Below, in pieces: positions 1-6,650 of a DNA stretch of 8,898 bases. Below the pieces are notes generated by a model. That model was not told the origin of the DNA. It saw nothing but the letters and a program-made list of their open reading frames with translations, and ran no database searches. Both the position numbers and the translations under genes were made by a program. Each line of letters starts with the position of its first letter. Positions within the stretch are counted from its first letter, which is position 1. The stretch is taken from the NCBI GenBank assembly GCA_964489835.1, contig CAZBBC010000171.1:1-8898 (forward strand), written 5' to 3'. Source of the stretch: CAZBBC01 sp964489835 (GTDB lineage Bacteria; Calditrichota; Calditrichia; JAJRVZ01).

Positions 1-1886
1 TGTAACACCTGTTCAATGCCATTGATGTGATCATAGTGGCTGTGCGTCAACAGGATATCGGTAATTCGCAGGCCACGCTTCGCGGCCAGTGCCAGCACCT
101 TCGGCACATCCCAGGCCGGATCGACCACCGGGAATGCCAGACGGTTGTTACTGCGTTTAAAGACCTGTAAACTCGCCCAGCGTGACTTTTGAAATTCAAT
201 GGTTGTAATCGTATCCAGAACGGCCTGGTTGATAACGATCGGTAATGATGTCTTTGCCAGGGAATCCACTTTCTGTGTCAGTCGGGTGCGGGCCATTTCA
301 ATATAGGCCAACCGTTTGGCTTGATTTAGATTTTTTTCAAATTGGGGATTATCATCCCAACGTATTTTAAACGTGTCTTTGTGTTTTTCAAAGTATTCCC
401 GGGATTGTTTCTCATCAATCGTTAATTTTTTGGTGTAATAGCTCCGGGTTTCTTCATATACCCATTTATCCTTCCAGCGCTGCAATTCATCCAGTACAGC
501 CTGCGAATGGTGTAAGTTTTTCTTTCTCGCTTCTTGTATCATAAAATCATTACGTACTTTTAATCCAATATTGTCCCGTAAAAGGGGGCGAATGTCTGGC
601 CGCCCCTTTGCCGGATCAGCTTTGACAGATTGAGGATCAAACCGATCCAGATATTCTCTGATCGTCCAATGGCTATCTTCAAATGTTACCAACGGCTGCT
701 CCAGGCTGGTCTTTAATTCATAGAGGGGAGCATCGGTTTCCGGAGCGGATAAAACGGAATCTAAAAAATCTTCTTGTTTTTCCTTCTCCCTTTGATACCA
801 CGCCACCAACGCCTTAGATAATTTTCTGAAAGCGTCACCTTTTGTAACTACATTTTTTGGGGTCATAAAAGCAGAAACATATTTAATCGCTTCTTCATTC
901 AACTTGCGGTAAAACAGGATCTGTCTGAAACTTTCTGCGCGTTCCTGATAATCATAATCTCGTAAAGCCCCGCGACGGATATCGACAACCTGGAAAATAA
1001 AATATCCCGCATTTATTTTTACCGGATCTGAAATGTCTCCAACGGGCAAATCTTTTATAACCTCAAGTACGACCGGTTCGACTTCCAGCCAGGTCAAATA
1101 TTTTGATTCAAAATATTCAGGTTCTATTTTGATCTCAGGATTACTACGCAGGATATTTTCAACAACCTTGGCGTAACCTTGCTCACGCATGGCCTGGCAG
1201 ACACGTTCCGCATATTCCAGATCGGGCTCATACCAGAAACGCATCTTCCATTGCACTTTTGATTTATTAATAGCTTCCCGGATCTCATCCGTAGTGATAT
1301 TGATCTTATTTTTAACTTCATTTTCAAAGAGTGCTTCAATCAACAGGTCATCCATCATCTCCCGTTCCAGCCTCTGGACACGTTCGGATTTGTCCAGGTT
1401 TAGGCTGTATCCCTGCTGCGCCAACACCATTTCTTTAATCATATAATCAAGATACGATCTTTTTCTATCCGGTTCCTTTTTTAGATGGGGCAGTCCGAAC
1501 TCATAATTACGCCGAAAGTCACGAACGGTAATCTTCTGATCACCAACGCTGGCGACCACTGTGTCTTCCGGGTCCGGCACCGTTTTTTCGCTACAGCCAT
1601 AAATAGAAAAGAGAATAATACTGATAAAAATCAAAAAGATTCGAGGTAGAGTAATTAAATTATACTTAAAAAACTCATCCCCCGACCCCTTCTCTTGGAA
1701 AGAGAAGGGGAGAAGAACAAGATATTTTTTTACGGCAAAAATTATTCCTTTCGCTATACATAAATGAGGAATATCCGGAATCATACTAATCTTGTTGGAA
1801 TTCCCTGTTCCCCCTCTCTTACCAAGAGAGGGGGTTAGGGGGTGAGTTTTTTGCATTAAGTATTTAATCTGAAAGATTCGTGGCAT
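1..1886 (-). CDS. Exported lipoprotein: parvulin/SurA-like foldase fused to a metallo-beta-lactamase-fold domain (3' end outside window)
   Basis: One uninterrupted frame runs from ATG 1886 off the left edge (about 628 codons seen). Numbered from that ATG, a lipobox-like hydrophobic stretch ends in Ile-Tyr-Gly-Cys with Cys98. Charged helical SurA/PrsA-type sequence follows, then a parvulin-like domain at about 210-305 (VGDISDPV, then GYFIFQV), then a second helical region to about 555. From about 560 the sequence turns into a metallo-beta-lactamase fold: AFPVVDPAWDV, then ITDILLTHSHYDHINGI with zinc-ligand motif HSHYDH at 615-620 (bases 27-44). The usual parvulin GYHI histidine is Phe, so the domain may be chaperone-only. 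Expected site is the periplasm, anchored in a membrane. The start is uncertain: ATG 1886, 1856 and 1784 are all in frame, none has a good Shine-Dalgarno sequence, and residues 6-80 come from repeat-derived DNA. The fusion is seen directly; its function is unknown. Confidence 0.8.
   Translation of the reverse strand, partial: MPRIFQIKYLMQKTHPLTPSLGKRGGTGNSNKISMIPDIPHLCIAKGIIFAVKKYLVLLPFSFQEKGSGDEFFKYNLITLPRIFLIFISIILFSIYGCSEKTVPDPEDTVVASVGDQKITVRDFRRNYEFGLPHLKKEPDRKRSYLDYMIKEMVLAQQGYSLNLDKSERVQRLEREMMDDLLIEALFENEVKNKINITTDEIREAINKSKVQWKMRFWYEPDLEYAERVCQAMREQGYAKVVENILRSNPEIKIEPEYFESKYLTWLEVEPVVLEVIKDLPVGDISDPVKINAGYFIFQVVDIRRGALRDYDYQERAESFRQILFYRKLNEEAIKYVSAFMTPKNVVTKGDAFRKLSKALVAWYQREKEKQEDFLDSVLSAPETDAPLYELKTSLEQPLVTFEDSHWTIREYLDRFDPQSVKADPAKGRPDIRPLLRDNIGLKVRNDFMIQEARKKNLHHSQAVLDELQRWKDKWVYEETRSYYTKKLTIDEKQSREYFEKHKDTFKIRWDDNPQFEKNLNQAKRLAYIEMARTRLTQKVDSLAKTSLPIVINQAVLDTITTIEFQKSRWASLQVFKRSNNRLAFPVVDPAWDVPKVLALAAKRGLRITDILLTHSHYDHINGIEQVL
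1668..1710 (-). repeat. C/G-rich hairpin repeat, copy 1
   Basis: Perfect 11-bp stem, CCCCTTCTCTT at 1686-1696 and its complement at 1700-1710, with loop GGA. A tail on the minus strand reads TCGGGGGATGAGTTTTTT. It is nearly identical to the copy at 2200-2242, differing at one position in the shared 43 nt. It is translated as part of the open foldase frame. Confidence 0.85.
1810..1853 (+). repeat. C/G-rich hairpin repeat, copy 2 (inverted relative to copy 1)
   Basis: Perfect 11-bp stem, CCCCCTCTCTT at 1810-1820 and its complement at 1824-1834, loop ACC, then the family tail TTAGGGGGTGAGTTTTTTG. Same family as copies 1 and 3 but on the opposite strand, so copies 1 and 2 form an inverted pair with hairpin heads facing each other. 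Confidence 0.85.
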
Positions 1887-1901
1887 AATGGGTTCTAAGT
1901 C

Positions 1902-1943
1902 AAATGTGACACGTTAAATGTCAAACGTCAAATGTGAAACGTG
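1902..1943. repeat. Three-copy 14-nt tandem repeat
   Basis: Three abutting 14-nt units: AAATGTGACACGTT, AAATGTCAAACGTC and AAATGTGAAACGTG. They differ from one another at a few positions. A run of six A follows. They lie in the non-coding gap upstream of the foldase gene. No function is evident. Confidence 0.8.
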
Positions 1944-2199
1944 AAAAAACTTCCTGTCATTCCGTCCATTGGTGAAGGCTGTTGCAATATCACTTTATTT
2001 TTACAGCTTTAGTATAAAGCATGCTCTGTCTCCCCCCGCCAGTGGGCGGATCTAGCGACCAGGATTTAATCCTTCATGATTTAACAAATTCCGGGTTCCT
2101 AATTCCTAATTTCCAATTCCAAATTTATCTTCGTGTGCTTCGTGGTTAATTAAATTGTAGTCTACATCTGCGCTAAGTATCGTTCAAACTTATTGATCC
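1944..2199. other. Non-coding, repeat-rich intergenic stretch
   Basis: No supported gene on either strand. It contains a small palindrome, CCCGCC/GGGCGG, at 2035-2049. A degenerate TTCCTAA-type tandem run lies at 2096-2126, and a repeated TTCGTG phrase at 2129-2145. These look like degraded short repeats. I see no tRNA, small ORF with ribosome binding site, or riboswitch in it. Confidence 0.55.
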
Positions 2200-2242
2200 A
2201 AAAAACTCATCCCCCGGCCCCTTCTCTTGGAAAGAGAAGGGG
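2200..2242 (-). repeat. C/G-rich hairpin repeat, copy 3
   Basis: Stem CCCCTTCTCTT at 2218-2228 and its complement at 2232-2242, loop GGA, with a minus-strand tail ending GGATGAGTTTTTT. Almost identical to copy 1 and in the same orientation. Copies 1-3 also share ACTTA a few bases beyond the T-run tail, so the unit may be slightly longer than marked. Confidence 0.85.
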
Positions 2243-2307
2243 AGAGGATATGAAAAATTTTTATTTACAACCTTGAACTGAAAAATGAATAATTATGACA
2301 AACTGAT

Positions 2308-2364
2308 TCAAAAAAGCGCTGAGGTTGCCTGGTATAAATAAATAAGCCGGAAACCTCAGCGCTT
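2308..2364 (-). terminator. Rho-independent terminator of the PPC-repeat protein gene
   Basis: A perfect 13-bp stem, AAGCGCTGAGGTT at 2314-2326 with its complement at 2352-2364, encloses a 25-nt loop. Read on the minus strand the stem runs straight into a T-run (2310-2315). It starts 69 nt after the stop codon at 2434. It should end transcription of that gene and separate it from the foldase gene. Confidence 0.9.
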
Positions 2365-2433
2365 ACTACCTCCATGTAACTCAGAAAAATAAAACATCCA
2401 TTTTTTATTTACAGCCGGTGTAACGGATTGCCC

Positions 2434-5400
2434 TTATTTAATGAGCAACATCTTATTTGTTTTTACAAATTTATCACCGGCAATCAATCGATAGAAATAG
2501 ATTCCGGTTGCAACCCGCATACCGTATTGGTTTGTGGAATCCCAGGTTAATTGATAACTACCGGCGGCTTGCGGTTTATCGACAAGTGTGGCCACCTTTT
2601 GTCCCATGACATTATAAATGACCAGTTTGACATCCACGTTTTCCTTCAAACTGTATTTAATGGTTGTTGTGGGATTAAAAGGATTCGGATAGTTCTGTTC
2701 CAGTGCGAATGCTTTGGGAACGATCAATTCCTTTTCAATACTGGTTACAGGCTCTGCCATCTTTGCCCATATCAGATAGCTACTAACGGCGTTGCTACCA
2801 AAATCGGGATCACTATCATTATGAGTGCCATAGTAGGGATAGGCATCGACATAATAGGGACCGGTTCCAGGCAGAGAGTCGATAAAAACCCGTGAATAGG
2901 TATTGCTTATCTCACCTTTGTAGAATTCCAGCTCGTACCAATCATCCCAATCATCATTATTACCGATGATCGAGCTATCGGCTGTATAGATGCTCATTTC
3001 TGTATCCAGTTCACGAATCCAGCGGGGACCGTGGGCCGGGGCCATAACAACTTCCAGGGTGTTACCGTCAACACCATTAATGACAAACATATCATGATCG
3101 TTATCATTGCCGAATGCAAGCTGGACAGGTATACCATCTGTAGCAAGTGCTGTCTGGGCATCGGCCTGGGTGCGGGAATTGTCCGGTTCATGTATCGCAG
3201 CGACTTCTGATAATACTTCGCCGCCAGCGGCCCGCAATTTGTATTCTCCGTTGTTTAAAGGATTAATGGCAGCAGGAAGGACAAATAGTCTAAGAAAATA
3301 GGTCCCGGTTGTTGCCGGACTCCAGCCGGACAAACGAAAATCACCACTGCTAAAGCGTCCAAAAGGGTCGGTATTGATCAGGTTGGTCCCGGAACCTTCG
3401 GCAAACACTTCAACCCTTATATTGTCGGCCACTTTGGAATCAGCCGTATTGAAATAGTACAGTTTGCCGGCTTCCAGATCGACCTTGAACCAATCTTCCA
3501 GATCATCGGCGGCAAATGAAGCTTCTACCAGGTTATTATTCGCAATTGGTATCAGATTGGCTTGTTCTGCCGTATTATTGGGCTCGCTCTCGCTGATGGT
3601 ACCTTTAACGGTCAGGATGTAATCACCAACACCAGGGTTGCCATGGGTAGCTTCTCTGTCATTATTAAAGGCACTATAGTATCCAAAAACCTTCAGATAA
3701 TACACGCCGTCTGCCGGAATCACTGTGGCAATGGTTGAATAGGTACCGGTAGCATCATCGTTATCATCAATGGTGTCGCCGGCGGCGTTAACCAATTGCA
3801 TAAAAGTGTCCGTATCCCGATCCCAGGTGGCACCGCCAGCCGGTGATAACTCACCCACAAACGTTTGACCGGCCGTACAGGTGAATTTGAAAATATCGAC
3901 ATCATTTTCAAATTCCGGATCATTGGCATTGTACAGTGCACCGGTCATCGGTACGCCATCTATCGGGTATTCGCCTCTGGCATCTGCTTCGGCAATGGAA
4001 TTATCAGGTTCATGGAAAGCACCCACGGTAGCGACATCAGCACTGCGTGCCCGGACGATATAATTATTGGGAACGGCGTTGGGGTTGCTTAATCGCAAAT
4101 AATAAACCCCATCGGCTGGAGGAATAAATCCGGACAGACGGAAATTATCACCATGATAGCGACCATCAATGCTGCTATCCAGCAAATTTGTCAGCGTGTC
4201 GGTGGCCGCATATAGTTCCGCATGTATATCCTCTAATTCGATATCTGGCACTTCTTCATAGGAATTGACGAAATACATTCGCGTATTGGGTTCACTAGCA
4301 ATCATATCAATGGCAAATATATCAACAGAATCTGACACACTTGAAAAAGATGAAACCACGTCTTTGCCTTCCGGTATTTGCATCGCTTTGGCAAAAGTAT
4401 TGTTTGGTTCGCGTTCCAGGAATGCCGGGGAGGCGGCACTGGAATAGACCAACAGACGATAGGCGCCCACGGCATTTTTTCCGTCATCCGCATCCGTTTT
4501 ATAATACCCCTCGACTTTTATTTTGACCACACCATCGGCTTGCAAAGTATAATTACTAACCGCAGAGAAAACATTGCCAGAAACCTTATCATCATTTTCC
4601 ACGGTGTTGCCACTGGGATCGACCAACAAGATTTTGGTATCAAAGTCTCGATTCCAGGTTCCATTAGCGTCCATGCCGCTGAATGTCTCCACATGGATGA
4701 TATCACCGGCAGTTCCTGTAAAGGAATACCAGTCCTCATCGGCGGCGGGATAGATAACAGCGTTCGTTTTACTGCTATCGAATTCGACGGCAAAAGCACC
4801 AAACTCGGTGTCATTATCCGGCTCACCCAAAAAGGCACCATTACGCCAGGTTGCCCAACCCATGCGTAATTGATAATCACCGGTACTATCCCCGGCAACC
4901 GATCCGGCAGCAGGAGATACCTTTAATACATAGACACCATCTTTAGGCGGTGACCAACCGGAAAGACGAAAATCTTCACTGTTGTAACGTCCGGCCACGG
5001 ATGCGTCGATCAGATTGGTCTCTTCATCATCTATGCTGTATATTTCCAGCTGGATGTCTGCATCGGGGGCAACCGAAGAATTAGCGGTGTTAAAAGAATA
5101 CATCTTTACACTTTTAAGATTAAAGGCGTAATAATCGACATCGCCATCACTGGAAAAATTAGCATCGATTACGATGTTATTGTTCGTACCGATCTGAGCA
5201 CCGGTGACTGCCTCACAGATGGGTGTTGCCTGGGCGAAGGCATCATTCGGTTCGATCTCTGTTTTAGTCTCACCCATCCATGAATAAAGCACATATCCAC
5301 CGGTGGAGGGATTTGAATCAGAATGTTCTTCATCATTATATTCGCTGTAGAAACTGGTCATGACTACAATGTAGAAACCGTCGTAGGGAAGACTATCGAT

Positions 5401-6234
5401 GACGCAAAGAGAGAACACATTATTGGAGCCAAAGTCCTCTTCCTGATTATTTTTATCATCATTACTGGTGATCTCCTCGTTGCCGTCACCGTCATAAATA
5501 TAGATCTTACTGTCCATGTCTCTGGTGTTCGGATAACCCTGTACCGGTTCGGTTTCTATCCAGAGCCGTTTGCCTTGTTTGCCGGCCATGACAAAGTAGT
5601 CGACGTCGTCCTTTCCTGTGGGCAGGCTGTCCAGCTGAAAAAACATACCGAAAAAACGGGTACCATCGATGGGAAGCGGATCCTGCGTAATGGATTCCAG
5701 AAAAGAATTATCCGGTTCATGTAAATTGGCCCAGAAATCCAGACCTTGAGAAATATAGCGAATCCTGTAATTTCCGGTATACTCACCGGTAATGATTGAC
5801 TGGGCATTGACTTTCAGATAATAAGTGCCTGAGCCATACTGAGCCGGAACCCAGCCGGCAATTCGAAAATTATTTCCCAATCCGCGTCCGTCGGGCGAAC
5901 CATTGAGGATATTCGTGGTAGTGTCTCCTCCCCAATATAATTCAACGTGCACATTACCCGGTATATCGGCATTAAAAGCGCTTTGGAGGGGATTTACGTA
6001 TTCAATGGGACTTGTGGAATAGATATGATAAATACTGTCTGTGGACATCTCCAGTTTCCAAATATCAATATCTGATACCGATGAAAAGTTCGCCGTCGGC
6101 GTCGTATTGTCAGCAAGCGGTGTAGCCGTCGCAAACCTGTCATTTGGCTCGGATTCGGATTGGGCGAATAATTGAACAGCACCCAACAGACTCAAGCCGG
6201 TGATAATAAGAAAAACAATTATCAATCGCTGCAT
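2434..6234 (-). CDS. Secreted multi-PPC-domain protein with type IX secretion sorting domain
   Basis: The protein is 1266 residues. ATG 6234 is preceded by AGGAGG at 5-nt spacing, and the N-terminus is a Sec signal peptide (hydrophobic 4-20, likely cleavage after FAQ at 25). Eight beta-rich PPC-like domains follow as four A-B pairs: A 28-164, B 171-320, A 327-462, B 469-600, A 607-735, B 740-878, A 883-1008, B 1014-1160. A domains begin EPN(D/N) and share a GR....F R(L/I)(S/A)G(W/F) block. B domains begin EPDN and share a DTK/DTE-type strand, NDD and usually a YY near the end. Residues 1178-1266 are a type A sorting domain with NYPNPFNPTTTIKYSL, GIYFYRL and a final KMLLIK. No protease or other catalytic domain is visible, although PPC domains usually accompany one. 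Expected to be secreted or surface-attached; binding or structural roles are inference. Confidence 0.92.
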   Translation of the reverse strand: MQRLIIVFLIITGLSLLGAVQLFAQSESEPNDRFATATPLADNTTPTANFSSVSDIDIWKLEMSTDSIYHIYSTSPIEYVNPLQSAFNADIPGNVHVELYWGGDTTTNILNGSPDGRGLGNNFRIAGWVPAQYGSGTYYLKVNAQSIITGEYTGNYRIRYISQGLDFWANLHEPDNSFLESITQDPLPIDGTRFFGMFFQLDSLPTGKDDVDYFVMAGKQGKRLWIETEPVQGYPNTRDMDSKIYIYDGDGNEEITSNDDKNNQEEDFGSNNVFSLCVIDSLPYDGFYIVVMTSFYSEYNDEEHSDSNPSTGGYVLYSWMGETKTEIEPNDAFAQATPICEAVTGAQIGTNNNIVIDANFSSDGDVDYYAFNLKSVKMYSFNTANSSVAPDADIQLEIYSIDDEETNLIDASVAGRYNSEDFRLSGWSPPKDGVYVLKVSPAAGSVAGDSTGDYQLRMGWATWRNGAFLGEPDNDTEFGAFAVEFDSSKTNAVIYPAADEDWYSFTGTAGDIIHVETFSGMDANGTWNRDFDTKILLVDPSGNTVENDDKVSGNVFSAVSNYTLQADGVVKIKVEGYYKTDADDGKNAVGAYRLLVYSSAASPAFLEREPNNTFAKAMQIPEGKDVVSSFSSVSDSVDIFAIDMIASEPNTRMYFVNSYEEVPDIELEDIHAELYAATDTLTNLLDSSIDGRYHGDNFRLSGFIPPADGVYYLRLSNPNAVPNNYIVRARSADVATVGAFHEPDNSIAEADARGEYPIDGVPMTGALYNANDPEFENDVDIFKFTCTAGQTFVGELSPAGGATWDRDTDTFMQLVNAAGDTIDDNDDATGTYSTIATVIPADGVYYLKVFGYYSAFNNDREATHGNPGVGDYILTVKGTISESEPNNTAEQANLIPIANNNLVEASFAADDLEDWFKVDLEAGKLYYFNTADSKVADNIRVEVFAEGSGTNLINTDPFGRFSSGDFRLSGWSPATTGTYFLRLFVLPAAINPLNNGEYKLRAAGGEVLSEVAAIHEPDNSRTQADAQTALATDGIPVQLAFGNDNDHDMFVINGVDGNTLEVVMAPAHGPRWIRELDTEMSIYTADSSIIGNNDDWDDWYELEFYKGEISNTYSRVFIDSLPGTGPYYVDAYPYYGTHNDSDPDFGSNAVSSYLIWAKMAEPVTSIEKELIVPKAFALEQNYPNPFNPTTTIKYSLKENVDVKLVIYNVMGQKVATLVDKPQAAGSYQLTWDSTNQYGMRVATGIYFYRLIAGDKFVKTNKMLLIK
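2755..6153 (-). repeat. Four alternating A-B pairs of PPC-like domains
   Basis: Protein-level repeat with a period of about 275-300 residues. A units start near bases 6153, 5256, 4416 and 3588; B units near 5724, 4830, 4017 and 3195. A and B are recognisably related (EPN/EPD start, a DxDxF/Y strand, a GxYYLKV-like strand), but each A resembles other A units more than its neighbouring B. This suggests one ancient A-B duplication, then amplification of the pair. Confidence 0.8.
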
Positions 6235-6239
6235 TTCTT

Positions 6240-6245
6240 CCTCCT
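6240..6245 (-). promoter_or_regulatory. Ribosome binding site of the PPC-repeat protein gene
   Basis: Minus-strand AGGAGG lies 5 nt before ATG 6234 and fixes the start. A near-copy (GGGAGGAAG at 6313-6321) lies about 80 nt further upstream without a usable start codon. Confidence 0.85.
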
Positions 6246-6331
6246 ATACTTAGTTAATACAACTAGTGCCTGCAAGTAAGGAGTCCCCTTATAAAGAATA
6301 TGAGGACTTTATCTTCCTCCCAGGATAAAAT

Positions 6332-6360
6332 TTAAAACTTGTCGGTTAAAATCTTGTCGG
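6332..6360 (-). repeat. Tandem 14/15-nt direct repeat in the 5' leader
   Basis: On the minus strand CCGACAAGATTTTAA (6360-6346) is followed directly by CCGACAAGTTTTAA (6345-6332). The units differ by one base. It sits about 100 nt before the start codon, between the predicted promoter and the ribosome binding site. It could be a protein or RNA binding site; no known family is recognised. Confidence 0.7.
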
Positions 6361-6364
6361 GTAG

Positions 6365-6381
6365 GGAATCACCTCCTTTCC
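6365..6381 (-). promoter_or_regulatory. Extended Shine-Dalgarno-like element far from any start
   Basis: The minus strand reads GGAAAGGAGGTGATTCC. Its 13-nt core is the exact complement of the conserved 16S rRNA 3' end (ATCACCTCCTTTC). No suitable start codon follows at normal spacing; the true start is about 130 nt downstream. The ends GGAA and TTCC can pair. It could be a ribosome standby site, a leader element or chance. Confidence 0.5.
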
Positions 6382-6384
6382 AAG

Positions 6385-6413
6385 TTTAAATATCCAATGG
6401 ATATAGTTTTCAA
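6385..6413 (-). promoter_or_regulatory. Candidate promoter of the PPC-repeat protein gene
   Basis: On the minus strand TTGAAA (6413-6408) and TTTAAA (6390-6385) are separated by exactly 17 nt. They match five and four bases of the sigma-70 consensus. The spacer contains a palindrome, ATATCC/GGATAT. Transcription would start just before the GGAAAGGAGG element, giving a leader of about 140 nt. FCB promoters can differ from sigma-70, so this is tentative. Confidence 0.35.
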
Positions 6414-6424
6414 TGGAATAATGA

Positions 6425-6505
6425 CCTACCCCTTCTCCCCGCCTGAGGCGGGTCGACACCCCTCCCTGTCCGGCAAAGCCGGACAGGGAGGGGCTGGGGG
6501 AGGGT
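6425..6505 (+). repeat. Nested palindromic repeat, copy 4 of the C/G-rich family
   Basis: Two palindromes lie in series. CCCGCCTGAGGCGGG at 6438-6452 is followed by a perfect 16-bp stem with a 3-nt AAA loop (6459-6474 and 6478-6493), then CTGGGGGAGGGT. The base of the large stem (CCCCTCCCT) matches the other hairpin repeats, while its apex holds an extra GTCCGGC/GCCGGAC palindrome. There is no T-run directly after it on either strand, so a terminator role is doubtful. Confidence 0.8.
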
Positions 6506-6550
6506 AAAAAATAAATTTTTTATGTGCAGGTTATATATCTCACATTAAAA

Positions 6551-6565
6551 GATCCTTTCAGGATG
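6551..6565. repeat. Short palindromic repeat fragment
   Basis: ATCCT, loop TTC, AGGAT at 6552-6564. The phrase GATCCTTTCAGGATGAC resembles a short repeat common in intergenic DNA of many bacterial genomes. Confidence 0.45.
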
Positions 6566-6598
6566 ACAGAGTACGGAGTAGAAAATTCAGTTTTGATC

Positions 6599-6650
6599 GT
6601 CATTGCGAGGCAAGTCCCGAAGTGAAGCGAGGGAACTGCCGAAGCAATCT
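6599..6650. repeat. REP-like palindromic element abutting the PorV-like gene
   Basis: GTCATTGCGAGG on one side and GAAGCAATCT on the other can pair at their ends (ATTGC/GCAAT), with a second imperfect pairing inside (AGTCCC versus GGGAACT). Elements of this type with ATTGCGAGG...GCAATCT ends are widespread bacterial intergenic repeats. This copy reaches base 6650, inside the stop codon of the neighbouring gene (6651-6649). Confidence 0.7.

Larger units (their letters stand above)
1635..1883. mobile_element. Putative repeat-pair insertion within the 5' end of the foldase gene
   Basis: On the minus strand a 12-nt sequence occurs twice with one mismatch: CCACGAATCTTT at 1883-1872, just after ATG 1886, and CCTCGAATCTTT at 1646-1635, just before the hydrophobic signal sequence. 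Between them lie two hairpin repeats in opposite orientation. Their outer arms are also similar (ATTAAATACTTA next to one, and the reverse complement of ATTAAATTATACTTA next to the other). The two direct repeats are 237 nt apart, exactly 79 codons, with no stop between. Removing one copy plus the intervening DNA would leave MPRIFLIFISIILFSIYGC, a textbook lipoprotein signal peptide. This looks like a MITE-like insertion with target duplication. The inverted arms do not abut the direct repeats symmetrically, so the origin is inferred. Confidence 0.45.

Noticed and set aside
1124..1446. Two short open frames on opposite strands
   Set aside because: Both overlap the continuous foldase frame, whose sequence shows a recognisable domain architecture.
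1632..1634. TTG at 1634 as start codon of the foldase lipoprotein
   Set aside because: It would leave only 13 residues before the lipobox Cys, too short for a lipoprotein signal, with no positively charged N-region and no Shine-Dalgarno sequence.
1902..1943. CRISPR array
   Set aside because: The units are 14 nt, directly abutting and degenerate, with no spacers and no cas genes.
4378..4869. 163-codon open frame on the plus strand
   Set aside because: It lies wholly antisense to the PPC-repeat protein, has no family signature, and is best explained as a shadow of that gene's coding frame.
5323..5724. 133-codon open frame on the plus strand
   Set aside because: Antisense shadow within the PPC-repeat gene, with a hydrophobic but unrecognisable product.
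6365..6381. Fragment of a 16S rRNA gene (3' end) on the plus strand
   Set aside because: Only 13 nt match and nothing upstream resembles helix 45 of 16S rRNA, so it is treated as a Shine-Dalgarno-like element on the minus strand.
6459..6493. Intrinsic terminator for the PorV-like gene
   Set aside because: The stem is strong, but no T-run follows it on the minus strand, and its base matches the hairpin repeat family.
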